A stretch of 64,000 nucleotides of DNA from Lentilitoribacter sp039986595. GTDB lineage: Bacteria; Pseudomonadota; Alphaproteobacteria; Rhizobiales; Rhizobiaceae. The stretch lies in the NCBI GenBank assembly GCA_039986595.1, contig JBDWQJ010000005.1, positions 496,001 through 560,000 on the forward strand, written 5' to 3'. Shown here piece by piece: positions 17,019-26,841 of the stretch (position 1 is the stretch's first letter; each line of letters starts with the position of its first letter). Position numbers and translations under genes: made by a program. The notes under the pieces are model-generated. The model searched no databases, was not told where the DNA came from, and saw only the letters and a list, made by a program, of their open reading frames with translations.

Positions 17019-19061
17019 CTAGCTATCTAAGAAGCTACGCAGTTTGCGCGAACGGCTAGGATGTTTCAATTTACGCAATGCTTTCGCTTCAATCTGACGA
17101 ATACGTTCACGTGTCACGCTGAACTGTTGACCAACCTCTTCCAAAGTATGGTCGGTGTTCATGCCGATACCAAAACGCATCCGTAGGACACGCTCTTCAC
17201 GCGGTGTAAGCGAGGCAAGAACACGTGTTGTAGTCTCACGCAAGTTCGCTTGAATAGCTGCATCAATTGGAAGGATAGCATTTTTATCCTCAATGAAATC
17301 GCCCAAGTGGCTATCTTCTTCATCACCAACAGGTGTTTCAAGAGAAATAGGCTCTTTTGCAATTTTTAGCACCTTGCGAACTTTTTCAAGTGGCATAGCG
17401 AGCTTTTCAGAAAGCTCTTCGGGTGTTGGTTCGCGACCAATCTCGTGCAACATCTGACGTGATGTACGTACAATTTTGTTGATCGTTTCAATCATATGAA
17501 CAGGAATACGAATTGTTCTTGCTTGGTCAGCAATAGAACGCGTAATTGCCTGTCTGATCCACCATGTTGCATAAGTTGAGAACTTATAACCACGGCGATA
17601 CTCAAACTTATCAACCGCTTTCATAAGACCAATATTACCCTCTTGGATAAGATCAAGGAATTGTAAACCACGGTTTGTGTATTTCTTAGCGATCGAGATC
17701 ACAAGACGAAGGTTGGCTTCCACCATTTCCTTCTTGGCGATACGCGCTTCACGTTCACCTTTTTGCACCATGTGCACGATACGGCGAAACTCAGCGATTG
17801 AGATCCCTGTTTCAGTTGCAAGATTCTGGATCTCACCGCGTAGATTTGATACTTTACGCTCTTCAGCATTGGCAAGTTCTTGCCAACCTTTTGTTTTAAG
17901 TGCAGCAATCATCTCCATCCAATTTGGATCAAGTTCTGAACCCTGGTAATGCTGAAGGAAATCTTCACGCAAAACGCCATAGCTTTCAGCCAAACGCAAT
18001 AAGCGACCTTCGTTTTGCACCAAACGTTTATTAATGTCGTAAAGCTGCTCAACAAGCGCATCAATTCTGTTTTGATTAAGCGCAAGTGACTTCACCGCGT
18101 TGATCAATACATCTTTAAGCTCTTTATATTTCTTTTCTTGCGCAGGAGACAATTCATCATTGTCATGATCTGCCATGCTGGATTCAACTTGTTGATCCTG
18201 CAATTTACGCAAGCCAAAATATGTGTCAGCAATTAGGTCAAGCGTTTCCATGACTTGAGGACGCAACTCAGCTTCCATCGCAGCTAGCGATAGATTTGCT
18301 TCATCTTCATCGTCTTCGTCATCGTCAATAGAGCTGCCTTCGCCGCCTACATCCGTCACATCGTCAGAACGCTTACGCTCTGCAAGACGTTTTTCTTTTT
18401 CTTCAGCGGCTTTACGATCAGCTTCAATCTTCTCAGGGCTTTGGAACTGCGGTGCAGCTTTTGCCTCTGGACCAGAATATGTGGTCTCAAGATCGATAAT
18501 CTCACGCAGTAGCGTAATTTCTTCATTGAGCTCTTCGCGCCAAATAATCAACGCTTGGAATGTTAGCGGGCTTTCGCACAAGCCAGCGATCATTGTCTCG
18601 CGGCCAGCCTCAATGCGTTTCGCAATAGCAATCTCGCCCTCACGAGATAACAGCTCAACTGAACCCATTTCGCGAAGATACATGCGTACAGGATCATCAG
18701 TGCGATCTGTAGGCTCTTTTTTCTTCGCTTTTGCGAGTGCAGTACCAGCTGCTGTCGCAACTTCTGTACCTGCAGCAGCAGGCGTTGCAGTTGCAGCTTC
18801 TTCTTCAGCGACATCTTCTTCGTCGACAACATTTACACCCATTTCGGAAAATAGGGATAAGATGTCTTCAATTCGTTCAGAACTAACTTCTTCAGATGGT
18901 AAAACCGAATTGATTTCGTCCATGGTTACATAACCACGTTTTTTTACCGTCTTAATAAGCTTCTTTACTGCGCCATCAGAAAGGTCGATTAGTGGGCCGT
19001 CTGGACCACCTTCACGTTCGTTTTCTTTTTCGTCGTTTTTTTCTTGTGCTTTAGTTGCCAT
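17019..19061 (-). CDS. rpoD: RNA polymerase primary sigma factor RpoD
   Basis: A 680-residue sigma-70. Region 1.1 occupies the N-terminus (LIKTVKKRGYVTMDEINSVL), followed by an acidic low-complexity segment, region 1.2 (DPVRMYLREMGSVELLSREG), a non-conserved insert with an acidic patch (SIDDDEDDEDEANL), region 2 (NLRLVISIAKKYTNRGLQFL, then YATWWIRQAITRSIADQART), region 3, and region 4 ending RQIEAKALRKLKHPSRSRKL. The ATG at 19061 gives the conserved MATK start; the frame extends 13 codons further without a Shine-Dalgarno. It follows dnaG after a 370-bp leader with unusual inverted repeats; the dnaG-rpoD order is widespread. Confidence 0.97.
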   Translation of the reverse strand: MATKAQEKNDEKENEREGGPDGPLIDLSDGAVKKLIKTVKKRGYVTMDEINSVLPSEEVSSERIEDILSLFSEMGVNVVDEEDVAEEEAATATPAAAGTEVATAAGTALAKAKKKEPTDRTDDPVRMYLREMGSVELLSREGEIAIAKRIEAGRETMIAGLCESPLTFQALIIWREELNEEITLLREIIDLETTYSGPEAKAAPQFQSPEKIEADRKAAEEKEKRLAERKRSDDVTDVGGEGSSIDDDEDDEDEANLSLAAMEAELRPQVMETLDLIADTYFGLRKLQDQQVESSMADHDNDELSPAQEKKYKELKDVLINAVKSLALNQNRIDALVEQLYDINKRLVQNEGRLLRLAESYGVLREDFLQHYQGSELDPNWMEMIAALKTKGWQELANAEERKVSNLRGEIQNLATETGISIAEFRRIVHMVQKGEREARIAKKEMVEANLRLVISIAKKYTNRGLQFLDLIQEGNIGLMKAVDKFEYRRGYKFSTYATWWIRQAITRSIADQARTIRIPVHMIETINKIVRTSRQMLHEIGREPTPEELSEKLAMPLEKVRKVLKIAKEPISLETPVGDEEDSHLGDFIEDKNAILPIDAAIQANLRETTTRVLASLTPREERVLRMRFGIGMNTDHTLEEVGQQFSVTRERIRQIEAKALRKLKHPSRSRKLRSFLDS

Positions 19062-19123
19062 CAGCCAGCCATTTCCTCGCAAAAACTGAGATCGTAACAT
19101 AACAAATAAACCAAGTTTATTCG

Positions 19124-19205
19124 TTGCCGCGAATCACCTACGGCAATTTGATCAGTTGATGCTTAATTCCTGATTAACTTAGGATACCCATTCAGTAGGT
19201 GATTC
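19124..19205 (-). promoter_or_regulatory. rpoD leader: overlapping inverted repeats
   Basis: In the 19062-19431 gap upstream of rpoD, GAATCACCTAC (19131-19141) and GTAGGTGATTC (19195-19205) form a perfect 11-bp inverted repeat 53 nt apart. The downstream arm (in minus-strand sense) also lies in the loop of a second hairpin, TTGCCG/CGGCAA (19124-19129 with 19141-19146). The two structures share bases and cannot form together. Nothing else was seen in the gap; the promoter itself was not identified. Confidence 0.5.
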
Positions 19206-19431
19206 CCGTAAAAATGCGCCACGTCAAGTACTTTTCGCCAAAACTGCCTATTTCCGTGCTTCAAACGCAATATTTATAGCTCCACTACGCATTATTACTT
19301 TATTTTATCTGACTCCATTTGGTGTCACCTATCATAAATTCAAGCCTACATATCGAGAGAATCAGCCTTTAAGCCAGAAATATCGAAATTTTTGCGATTT
19401 AACCAACATCACCTTTAACAAAAAAGAACAA

Positions 19432-21414
19432 TTAGCTTCGTTTTCTTCCCCGTCCAGACAATACACCAAAGCCATCAATGATCGCTTCCTGACTTTCCAA
19501 GCGCAGAACTTCCTCTTGAACCTGTTGCAAAGCTGCGATGAGACCCGGCACCGAGTTTTCATCCCCCTCTTCCGTAGCAACCGCGATATCGCGCTCAAGT
19601 TCATTCTTTTGCCATTTTAGTGATCGCGTTCGTTGATTGAGCGAAAACGCCTGCATAAAGCCATCTCTGGCGTCCTCAGGTGCTGCATCAGCCATCACCT
19701 GCCATAAACGCAATTCCCGCATTTGTTTTTCCAAGCGCTCAATGACCGGTTCCATCGACCTATGCGTAAGATACGTCATCATCTCTTCGCGCGTTAAACG
19801 GCTGCCATTTGCGCATGCTTCCTGCATAATCTGCCATAAACGCTGTAACTCTTTGTTTTCCAGCTCAAGCTCCATCAGAATATCAAAATCATCAATGAGC
19901 ATGTGTGGATGACTGATAATTGTGAAAACCAGCGCACTTTCACGCGATAAAGGCAAATCTGAGCGCCCACTAACCAAACCTGAACGACGCAATTTATCAG
20001 AAGCAACCATTGCGCTTCCAGCCCCATTACCGCCCCGACCGCCGGGACCAGTGCGACCGTTTTGATATCCATTTTTCGATTTGCCAGAATTATAACCGCG
20101 ATTATTGCGCCCTTGGTTCGCATTTCCATTGGAAAAGAAACCGCGCAATCGGTTGCGGATATCCTGCTGATAATGATGTTTGATGCTGTCATCTTGAATG
20201 ACAGACACAATCTGTCGAAAGCGTTTTTCCAATTCCGCCTTGCTTTCAGGCGTATCATAAACGCCCCTATCCGCTTCACGGCTCCACACCATCTCAGCCA
20301 AGCCACGGGCATTTTTGATCACTTCATCAAAACCGCTTCGCCCCTCTTCCTTGACCATATCATCAGGGTCTTTGCCTTCAGGCAACACAGCAAACCTGAT
20401 CGATTTTCCCGGTGCAAGCAGCGGCAACGCCAAATCAATTGCCCGATCTGCTGCGCGTTGTCCAGCACCATCACCATCAAAACACAAGACAGGTTGGTTT
20501 GAGACACGCCATAACAATCGCAATTGATTTTCAGTCAGCGCTGTTCCAAGCGGTGCAACAGCGTTTTCAATACCTGCTTGATGAAGCGCAATCACATCCA
20601 TATAGCCTTCAACTGCAATTAATGGGATATCGTCATTCTTTATAGAACGGCGCGCCCGTGCATAGTTAAACAGGACATTACTTTTGTGAAACAGCTCTGT
20701 TTCGTTTGAGTTGAGGTATTTCGCAGGCGCTGATGGATCCATCGCCCGCCCACCAAAGGCAATTGTTTTCTCACGCGCAGATGGGATCGGAAACATGATC
20801 CGGTCTCTAAAGCGGTCATAAGACACAGCAATATCAGGACCATGAACCACAAGTCCGCATGCTTCGATAAGTCCTTTATCAACACCCTGTTGTGATAAAA
20901 ACTCTTTCAGTGCATTTCGGCTATCATGGGCAAAACCCAATCTAAAGGTAGAAATTGTTTTCCCCGACAGTCCGCGATCGCGCAGATAAGCTCGTGCTTT
21001 GGCGCCTGAAGCCTGTTGAAGCTGTTGCTCAAAGTAGCTCGTCGCCATCTCCATAACATCTTCAAGGGTTGCGCGCTTTTGCTCACGACGCGCTGATTCA
21101 GGATCAGGCGCAGGTAATGTTACACCTGCTTGATCAGCAAGACGCGTAACAGCTTCAACAAAACTCAAGCCCTCATAAGAAGTCAAAAACTTGAAGTGAT
21201 CGCCTTTTTCCCCGCAACCAAAACAGTAATATCGACCTTTTTTATCTTCACAGTGAAAACTAGGTGATTTTTCCCCGTGGAATGGACAACACGCCCAAAA
21301 ATCACCGCGAGGCGCATTTGTTTTCTTGCGATCCCAAGTTACATGGCGACCGATGACTTCCGAAATCGGAATTCGGTCACGCAGTTCTTCAAGAAAGTTG
21401 TTCGAAAATCGCAA
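19432..21414 (-). CDS. dnaG: DNA primase DnaG
   Basis: A 660-residue primase that makes RNA primers at the replication fork. The CHC2-type zinc domain (about 1-100) carries CCPFHGEKSPSF and YCFGCGEKGDH; the TOPRIM core has VEGYMDVIALHQAG and LCFDGDGAGQRAADRA with the catalytic acidic residues. A Gly/Asn/Arg-rich disordered linker (about 425-475) joins the C-terminal helicase-binding domain. I start at a TTG at 21414, which has a GGAGG ideally spaced upstream and gives the usual primase N-terminus (RFSNNFLEELRDRIP); the frame also reaches an ATG at 21447. It precedes rpoD, the standard macromolecular-synthesis arrangement without rpsU. Confidence 0.95.
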   Translation of the reverse strand: MRFSNNFLEELRDRIPISEVIGRHVTWDRKKTNAPRGDFWACCPFHGEKSPSFHCEDKKGRYYCFGCGEKGDHFKFLTSYEGLSFVEAVTRLADQAGVTLPAPDPESARREQKRATLEDVMEMATSYFEQQLQQASGAKARAYLRDRGLSGKTISTFRLGFAHDSRNALKEFLSQQGVDKGLIEACGLVVHGPDIAVSYDRFRDRIMFPIPSAREKTIAFGGRAMDPSAPAKYLNSNETELFHKSNVLFNYARARRSIKNDDIPLIAVEGYMDVIALHQAGIENAVAPLGTALTENQLRLLWRVSNQPVLCFDGDGAGQRAADRAIDLALPLLAPGKSIRFAVLPEGKDPDDMVKEEGRSGFDEVIKNARGLAEMVWSREADRGVYDTPESKAELEKRFRQIVSVIQDDSIKHHYQQDIRNRLRGFFSNGNANQGRNNRGYNSGKSKNGYQNGRTGPGGRGGNGAGSAMVASDKLRRSGLVSGRSDLPLSRESALVFTIISHPHMLIDDFDILMELELENKELQRLWQIMQEACANGSRLTREEMMTYLTHRSMEPVIERLEKQMRELRLWQVMADAAPEDARDGFMQAFSLNQRTRSLKWQKNELERDIAVATEEGDENSVPGLIAALQQVQEEVLRLESQEAIIDGFGVLSGRGRKRS

Positions 21415-21568
21415 AAATGCCTCCAGGGATCGATATTCACTTAGCATAAATATCTGAAGGCGTTTTGGCTAGAAAGTTAAATCAGGTCAAGCGAATTCAT
21501 CGCGCAAAAGGATTAACGACCTGATTAGCTGCAGGACTGGCGGATTAGATGGGAGATTAACAGAAGAA

Positions 21569-22288
21569 TTATCTTATGAGACCAAGTCGCATCGAACGCA
21601 CAACAGCTTGCGTGCGGTTAACGCATTCAAGTTTTTGTACTGCCAGCATCGCATAATGATTTACGGTATGCTCTGACAAAGACATGATCGTAGCAATTTC
21701 AGCGCTGGTTTTACCCTCTGCAATCCATTGCAAGACTTCATTTTCACGTTGTGAAATATTAGCATCTGTTGTCTGATTACCTGGCAAGATCTTCAGTGAT
21801 TTTTCAACCAAACGCGCTGTGAACAATTGAATATCTGCCAAATGTTCATCACTTAGTAGAACATCTCGACCACCAGTTAGCACGAGCAAGTGCAAACCAT
21901 CGCCATTATTAATTGGGAAATAACCGTTGCGCTCATACTTATAGCGCGTCAACAGATCAACATGCATTTCATTAAGGGCGCTATAATCGATATCTTGGAT
22001 CACGGGTGCAAGACGCAGGCGTGATTCTTTAATCAGGTAATCGCTTTCAACTCGTCCCATCATGTCATAATGACCAAGAACCTCAGTTGGCCAGTTATTT
22101 GTAATTGCGATCGAATTGATGGTGAGCTTTTCGTTTTCTGAATGCGGGATATAGGCGAGCATGAAATGCTTAAATCCATACTTCTCACAAGTCGCACGCA
22201 GTATTTGTTTAATATCAAATACTGTCGCTATATCATCAACGAATGACGATGATACTGCCTCCTGCCTAATCTCTGCGACCTGCCCCAT
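21569..22288 (-). CDS. LuxR-family regulator with autoinducer-binding-type domain
   Basis: A 239-residue regulator with an N-terminal autoinducer-binding-like domain (about 20-160) and a C-terminal LuxR helix-turn-helix (about 170-235: SQRENEVLQWIAEGKTSAEIATIM, then SEHTVNHYAMLAVQKLECVNRTQAV). No luxI-type synthase is in the window, so this is an orphan (solo) LuxR, the type common in Rhizobiales (VjbR/ExpR relatives). Whether it binds an acyl-homoserine lactone cannot be told. A short GTTAA-GTG-TTAAC dyad at 22310-22322 lies 22 bp upstream of the ATG and may be an operator. The gene is divergent from carA. Confidence 0.88.
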   Translation of the reverse strand: MGQVAEIRQEAVSSSFVDDIATVFDIKQILRATCEKYGFKHFMLAYIPHSENEKLTINSIAITNNWPTEVLGHYDMMGRVESDYLIKESRLRLAPVIQDIDYSALNEMHVDLLTRYKYERNGYFPINNGDGLHLLVLTGGRDVLLSDEHLADIQLFTARLVEKSLKILPGNQTTDANISQRENEVLQWIAEGKTSAEIATIMSLSEHTVNHYAMLAVQKLECVNRTQAVVRSMRLGLIR

Positions 22289-22611
22289 AATTTTAATCCT
22301 ACCATTAGCGTTAAGTGTTAACCTAGATAGATGGGCTTGTCCGAAACTGACGAAAAGTTAACGTTTAAAACCGTAAACAATAGGTATTGGGCAGCGTTTC
22401 ATCCAAATTTTTGGCCTCATAGCTGGCAACAAATCACCCGGCTGTTCAAGTTCCTTGCTTAAACGTGGATTTTGCCACTCAGATGTTGACCACAAAGACA
22501 GGCTAAGTTATCAGCATGTTTCAGATGGCAATTCTTTGCGCGATCTGTATCTGGCTCGCAAATATCGCCATTCAATCGAACAATAATGCCCAATTATTTC
22601 GCTAAAGCTGA
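22289..22611. other. Intergenic region between luxR-type gene and carA
   Basis: About 320 bp without a credible gene. It holds the GTTAA-GTG-TTAAC dyad at 22310-22322 and should contain both divergent promoters. I saw no riboswitch, terminator or leader peptide for carA. Confidence 0.6.
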
Positions 22612-23823
22612 ATGGATCCGCTAATGTCAAATGCGCAAAATAACGACCAACCATGGCCAATCAAAAAACCAACAGCGGTTTTAGTCCTCGCGGATGGAAC
22701 TGTCATTTATGGACAAGGTCTTGGCGCGAGCGGGGAAGTTGAAGCAGAAGTTTGCTTTAATACCGCGCTCACTGGCTATCAGGAAATTCTGACTGATCCA
22801 TCATATCTTGGTCAAATCGTAACATTTACTTTCCCGCACATCGGTAATGTTGGTGCAAACGGCGAAGACATTGAAGATCTAACACCAGCTGCAAGACGCG
22901 GTGCTGTTGGCGCAATATTTAAAGCTGATGTCACAAACCCCTCAAATTACCGCGCTGTCGAACATCTCGACAATTGGTTAAGCGCACGCGGCATTATTGC
23001 ACTAAGCGGGATTGATACACGCGCACTGACTGTTTTGATCCGCGAAAAGGGTGCACAAAATGCTGTGATTGCCCATGCAGCAGATGGCAACTTCGATCTG
23101 GATGCGCTTAAAGCAAAAGCTGCAAAATGGTCAGGTTTGGAAAATCTTGATCTTGCAATTGAAGCAACCTCGGGCCAGTCAAGCCAGTGGACACAAGCAC
23201 CTTGGAAACTTGGCGAAGGTTTTGAAGAGTTGAACAATGATGAATATCACATTGTTGCGCTTGATTATGGTGTCAAACGAAACATCTTACGTTTGTTTGT
23301 TGGACTAAATTGCAAAGTAACTGTGTTACCAGCAAAGACTTCCGCAGAAGAAGTGCTTGCTCATAATCCAGATGGTATTTTCCTATCAAACGGCCCCGGT
23401 GATCCAGCAGCCACAGGTGAATATGCGGTTCCAACTATTCAAGCTTTGATTAAAAGCGGTGTTCCGATTTTTGGTATCTGCCTTGGACACCAAATGCTAG
23501 CGCTTGCACTTGGCGCAACAACACTCAAAATGCACCAAGGTCACCATGGGGCAAACCACCCGGTGAAAGATCACACGACCAACAAAGTAGAAATCGTTTC
23601 GATGAACCATGGCTTTGCAGTTGATAGTGAAAGCCTTCCAAATGGTGTTGAAGAGACACATGTTTCACTGTTTGATGGCACAAACTGTGGTTTGCGCGTT
23701 GTGGGTAAGCCGGTTTTTTCTGTTCAGCATCACCCAGAAGCATCGCCTGGTCCACAAGACAGCCACTATCTGTTCCAACGCTTTATTGATCTCATCGAAG
23801 ACAACAAAAAAGCGCTTGCATAA
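22612..23823 (+). CDS. carA: Carbamoyl-phosphate synthase small subunit
   Basis: A 403-residue glutaminase subunit that supplies ammonia to CarB for carbamoyl phosphate, the precursor of arginine and pyrimidines. The N-terminal CPSase_sm domain (about 20-150) has VEAEVCFNTALTGYQEILTD; the class I glutamine amidotransferase domain carries the nucleophile Cys in FGICLGHQMLALAL and the His-Glu pair in VQHHPEASPGP. Two starts are possible: ATG 22612 and ATG 22624 (with GGA upstream); the second may be the true one. carB lies 4.7 kb downstream in the same direction, with five unrelated genes in between. A strong terminator follows carA. Confidence 0.96.
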   Translation: MDPLMSNAQNNDQPWPIKKPTAVLVLADGTVIYGQGLGASGEVEAEVCFNTALTGYQEILTDPSYLGQIVTFTFPHIGNVGANGEDIEDLTPAARRGAVGAIFKADVTNPSNYRAVEHLDNWLSARGIIALSGIDTRALTVLIREKGAQNAVIAHAADGNFDLDALKAKAAKWSGLENLDLAIEATSGQSSQWTQAPWKLGEGFEELNNDEYHIVALDYGVKRNILRLFVGLNCKVTVLPAKTSAEEVLAHNPDGIFLSNGPGDPAATGEYAVPTIQALIKSGVPIFGICLGHQMLALALGATTLKMHQGHHGANHPVKDHTTNKVEIVSMNHGFAVDSESLPNGVEETHVSLFDGTNCGLRVVGKPVFSVQHHPEASPGPQDSHYLFQRFIDLIEDNKKALA

Positions 23824-23833
23824 TGCATCTAAC

Positions 23834-23862
23834 GGGCGGGAGATTTAAGCGATTTCCCGCCC
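23834..23862 (+). terminator. Terminator of carA
   Basis: GGGCGGGA (23834-23841) pairs with TCCCGCCC (23855-23862), followed by AATTTGTTTG. It overlaps the last codons of the convergent MATE gene, so it sits at a transcriptional collision point. Confidence 0.75.
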
Positions 23863-25197
23863 AATTTGTTTGATTTTCTGAAAATATCTGGCACCCAAAC
23901 AGATAAATGAGAAGGCGAGCCCTGCGGTTAATCCGTACCAAATCCCCACCGGACCAAGCTCAAAGCGGAAACAAAGTAGATACGCTAATGCTAAGCCGAA
24001 GCTATAGCAGACCAAATTTATGATCATCGGCATGGTCGCATCTTGAAATCCGCGCAAAACGCCTGCAGCGATCACCTGCCCTGAATCAACAAACTGAAAC
24101 GCGGCCGCAACCAAAACAAGTGGGATTGCAATGGCCGCAACAATGGCAGCATCTGAATTTGAACTATCCAAAAATAAGTTGACCAATTGAACAGAAAATA
24201 GCGCTATGAAAACCGCTGTAATAAGCGCAAAAAACATTGCTACTACAAGCGCTGCTTTAGATGCCAGCAAAATATCTGACATATTATCTCGCCCATATGC
24301 ATTGCTCACTCTGATCGTTGCAGCACCTGAAATCCCCAACGGTATCATAAATGCAATAGCCGCTACTTGAAGTGCAATCCCATGTGCTGCCAGCTCTATC
24401 GGCCCAATCCACCCCATCAATAATGAAGCGCCGGAAAACATTGAGATCTCAGCTAAAATCGAGATCGATATCGGCAGACCCAACTTTGTAACACGCCAAA
24501 ACACGGCCCAATCTGATCGCCAAACACGCGTTAACAGCTCATATTGGCGATATTGCTTATGGATATAAAGCCAGCCAACAAGCACCACCATGATAATGAT
24601 ATTGGTACCCAATGAAGCCCACGCAGCACCAACAACACCAAGCTCGGGCGCACCCCAATTGCCAAAAATAAGCATATAATTCAGCAGCACATTTAATAAG
24701 ATACCCGGCACAATCGCCCAAAAGACGATTTGAGCTTTTTCAAGCGTTGCAAAAAAGTTTCGAAACACGAGTGCCCAGAGCGCTGGAAACAGGCTCCATT
24801 GTGCCACCCGCACATATTCCGCTGCCAGCGAAGATACATCTGCATCCTGACCTAAAGATACAAATATACTTTCAACATTCCACATAATCGGCATTGAGAC
24901 GAGCACAACAAGGCCAGTAATCCACAGCCCCATACGCATAGCGCGGCGCAAAGATCTGGTATCATCTTTTGCAAAGGCGCTGGATGCTAAAGGCACCACC
25001 GCATGGCCAAACCCTGCACCGAAAATAAAGAAGAAAAACACCGCTTGCGTGCCAAGCACCCCGGACGCGAGACTAAACGTGCCATGCCAACCAAGCATGA
25101 CGGTATCCGTCGTATTAATGGCGATTTGAGCTAACTGGCTCCCAACGAGTGGGAGACTTAACAGCCATGTACGCTTTATGTGGTGTATATAGTTCAT
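23845..25197 (-). CDS. MATE family efflux transporter
   Basis: A 450-residue, about 12-helix cation- or proton-coupled exporter of the NorM/MATE group. Diagnostic features are the first helix SLPLVGSQLAQIAINTTDTVMLGWHG and the mid-protein repeat LGLPISISILAEISMFSGASLLMGWIG, the two-fold internal repeat of the family. Such proteins export cationic drugs and metabolites. I start at the ATG at 25197 (GAG upstream); 15 further codons are open to 25242 without a Shine-Dalgarno. It is convergent with carA and separates it from carB. Confidence 0.9.
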   Translation of the reverse strand: MNYIHHIKRTWLLSLPLVGSQLAQIAINTTDTVMLGWHGTFSLASGVLGTQAVFFFFIFGAGFGHAVVPLASSAFAKDDTRSLRRAMRMGLWITGLVVLVSMPIMWNVESIFVSLGQDADVSSLAAEYVRVAQWSLFPALWALVFRNFFATLEKAQIVFWAIVPGILLNVLLNYMLIFGNWGAPELGVVGAAWASLGTNIIIMVVLVGWLYIHKQYRQYELLTRVWRSDWAVFWRVTKLGLPISISILAEISMFSGASLLMGWIGPIELAAHGIALQVAAIAFMIPLGISGAATIRVSNAYGRDNMSDILLASKAALVVAMFFALITAVFIALFSVQLVNLFLDSSNSDAAIVAAIAIPLVLVAAAFQFVDSGQVIAAGVLRGFQDATMPMIINLVCYSFGLALAYLLCFRFELGPVGIWYGLTAGLAFSFICLGARYFQKIKQIGREIA

Positions 25198-25318
25198 CGA
25201 ACGACTCAAAATTATTGCCCAAAGAACAGACAATAACGACATATCACGCGATAATATAGCGCCTATTTTTTATGCAGAGAAAATACTATTAAAACAGCGA
25301 AAGTCACTGTTTTGCAGT

Positions 25319-26263
25319 CTATATTCTAGCGTTAAAAGTATCACACGCTGACAATCTGCCGGTATCAAACCCGCGCGAAAACCATTCTTTTCTCTGAGCT
25401 GAAGTTCCGTGGTTAAAGCTTTCAGGTACAATAAATCCCTGCGTGCGCTTTTGTATTGTATCATCGCCAATTTGATTGGCCGCGTTGAGCGCTTCTTCTA
25501 AGTCTCCACGTTCAAGCAAACCTTTTTGCGCCGTGTAATAACCCCAAATTCCAGCAAAACAATCAGCCTGCAACTCCACACGCACAGACATGCGGTTTTC
25601 TTCTTCTTTGCTCATAGAGCGGCGCATCTGGTTAAACTTTGGCAAGACACCGATAACGTTTTGCACGTGGTGCCCCACTTCGTGCGCGAGCACATAGGCT
25701 TGCGCAAAATCGCCCGCCGCACCAAATTTTTGTGCCAGTTCATCATAAAACGTCAGATCAATATAGATTTTGCTGTCTGCTGGACAATAAAACGGGCCAG
25801 AGGCTGAGCTAGCAAATCCGCAGGCTGATTGCACTTGATTTGAAAACAGCTTCAATGTGGGCTCTGGATAATCAACTCCTTCCGAACGCATCACACCATT
25901 CCAAACATCTTCTGTTTCAGCCAATACTGTTGCGATAAACTGTGTCATCTCATCAGAACTCTGGCTTGGTTGACGTGTTTGAGTAGTTGTCTGTTCAAAG
26001 TTTGATGTTGGTGCACCACCCATTTGCGATAAAATATCTGAAGGACTGACAATGCCAAACGCCCACAGCCCCAAAAACACAACGCCCATCAACAACAATG
26101 ATTTAAAACTCATGCCACCACGGCCAACGCCGCCACGACGCGATGGCAATTGAATACCGCCACGGCCAAATGGATTTCTGCCACGCGATCGCGTTGTTCT
26201 AGAACCAGATTGTCCGCGAACATCCTCGATATTGCTTGATTGGCGACGACCTTTCCAACGCAT
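25319..26263 (-). CDS. ypfJ: Neutral zinc metallopeptidase, YpfJ family
   Basis: A 314-residue membrane-tethered protein. After an Arg/Gly-rich cytoplasmic N-terminus (1-50) one helix spans about 52-72 (FKSLLLMGVVFLGLWAFGIV), then a periplasmic metallopeptidase domain with the zinc motif HEVGH at 194-198. A third ligand is probably the Glu in VELQADCFAG. The length and order match the YpfJ/KPN_02809 family, whose substrate is not known. It stands alone between the MATE and DUF2306 genes, all on the minus strand. Confidence 0.9.
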   Translation of the reverse strand: MRWKGRRQSSNIEDVRGQSGSRTTRSRGRNPFGRGGIQLPSRRGGVGRGGMSFKSLLLMGVVFLGLWAFGIVSPSDILSQMGGAPTSNFEQTTTQTRQPSQSSDEMTQFIATVLAETEDVWNGVMRSEGVDYPEPTLKLFSNQVQSACGFASSASGPFYCPADSKIYIDLTFYDELAQKFGAAGDFAQAYVLAHEVGHHVQNVIGVLPKFNQMRRSMSKEEENRMSVRVELQADCFAGIWGYYTAQKGLLERGDLEEALNAANQIGDDTIQKRTQGFIVPESFNHGTSAQRKEWFSRGFDTGRLSACDTFNARI

Positions 26264-26360
26264 GACACACCCCTTAGTCTGCTAAATTATTGCAAACTAC
26301 TGGTAATGCTATTTCAATCGATAATCAAATACAGATTTCTTCAATGGGCAGCACAAAGTC

Positions 26361-26759
26361 CTAACCTAGCAGGAGTTGATGCATTAAACGCCCGGGCAAT
26401 AACGTGAAAAGCCCTGCGCCTATCAGCGCGTAATAAAACAGCCCTTTCATTGTGTTTTGGTGCTGCCCTATTTGCCCCGCCCTTGCATGCTGCACACCTC
26501 GTATGACCGAATAAATCGTCAATATAGATAGAAGATGAATGGGGCTAAATGGACCAACCAATTTAATGCCATGAAGCCAAAAACTTGAGACAGCCGTTAT
26601 CAAAAGCGCTATCACCCAAACCTTTCCCACTCTTTTATGAAGCTTTGTTCCCTTTGTTCCAAACATGATCCAAATCCCAAGTAAAAGGCTTAAAACCGCT
26701 GCATATACATGGGTTTGAACGGTAAAACTGGCATCAAAAAGCGGTGAAAAATTAAACAT
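26361..26759 (-). CDS. DUF2306-type small membrane protein
   Basis: A 132-residue protein with four predicted membrane helices. HVYAAVLSLLLGIWIMFGTKGTKLHKRVGKVWVI and FSPIHLLSILTIYSVI are typical of DUF2306, including the conserved HK and H residues. Function is unknown; histidines facing the membrane could bind heme or metal. It is divergent from the LytTR-domain gene, an arrangement in which the LytTR protein may regulate it. Confidence 0.8.
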   Translation of the reverse strand: MFNFSPLFDASFTVQTHVYAAVLSLLLGIWIMFGTKGTKLHKRVGKVWVIALLITAVSSFWLHGIKLVGPFSPIHLLSILTIYSVIRGVQHARAGQIGQHQNTMKGLFYYALIGAGLFTLLPGRLMHQLLLG

Positions 26760-26841
26760 CTAAAAATCTTCCTCATTGAATGAATGGAAGAATGATTCTA
26801 TCGGTTATATCCCAGAGCAATACTTAGTTTACGTGGAATGC

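Noticed and set aside
18481..18933. 150-residue open frame antisense to rpoD
   Set aside because: Ser-rich shadow of the acidic low-complexity part of RpoD.
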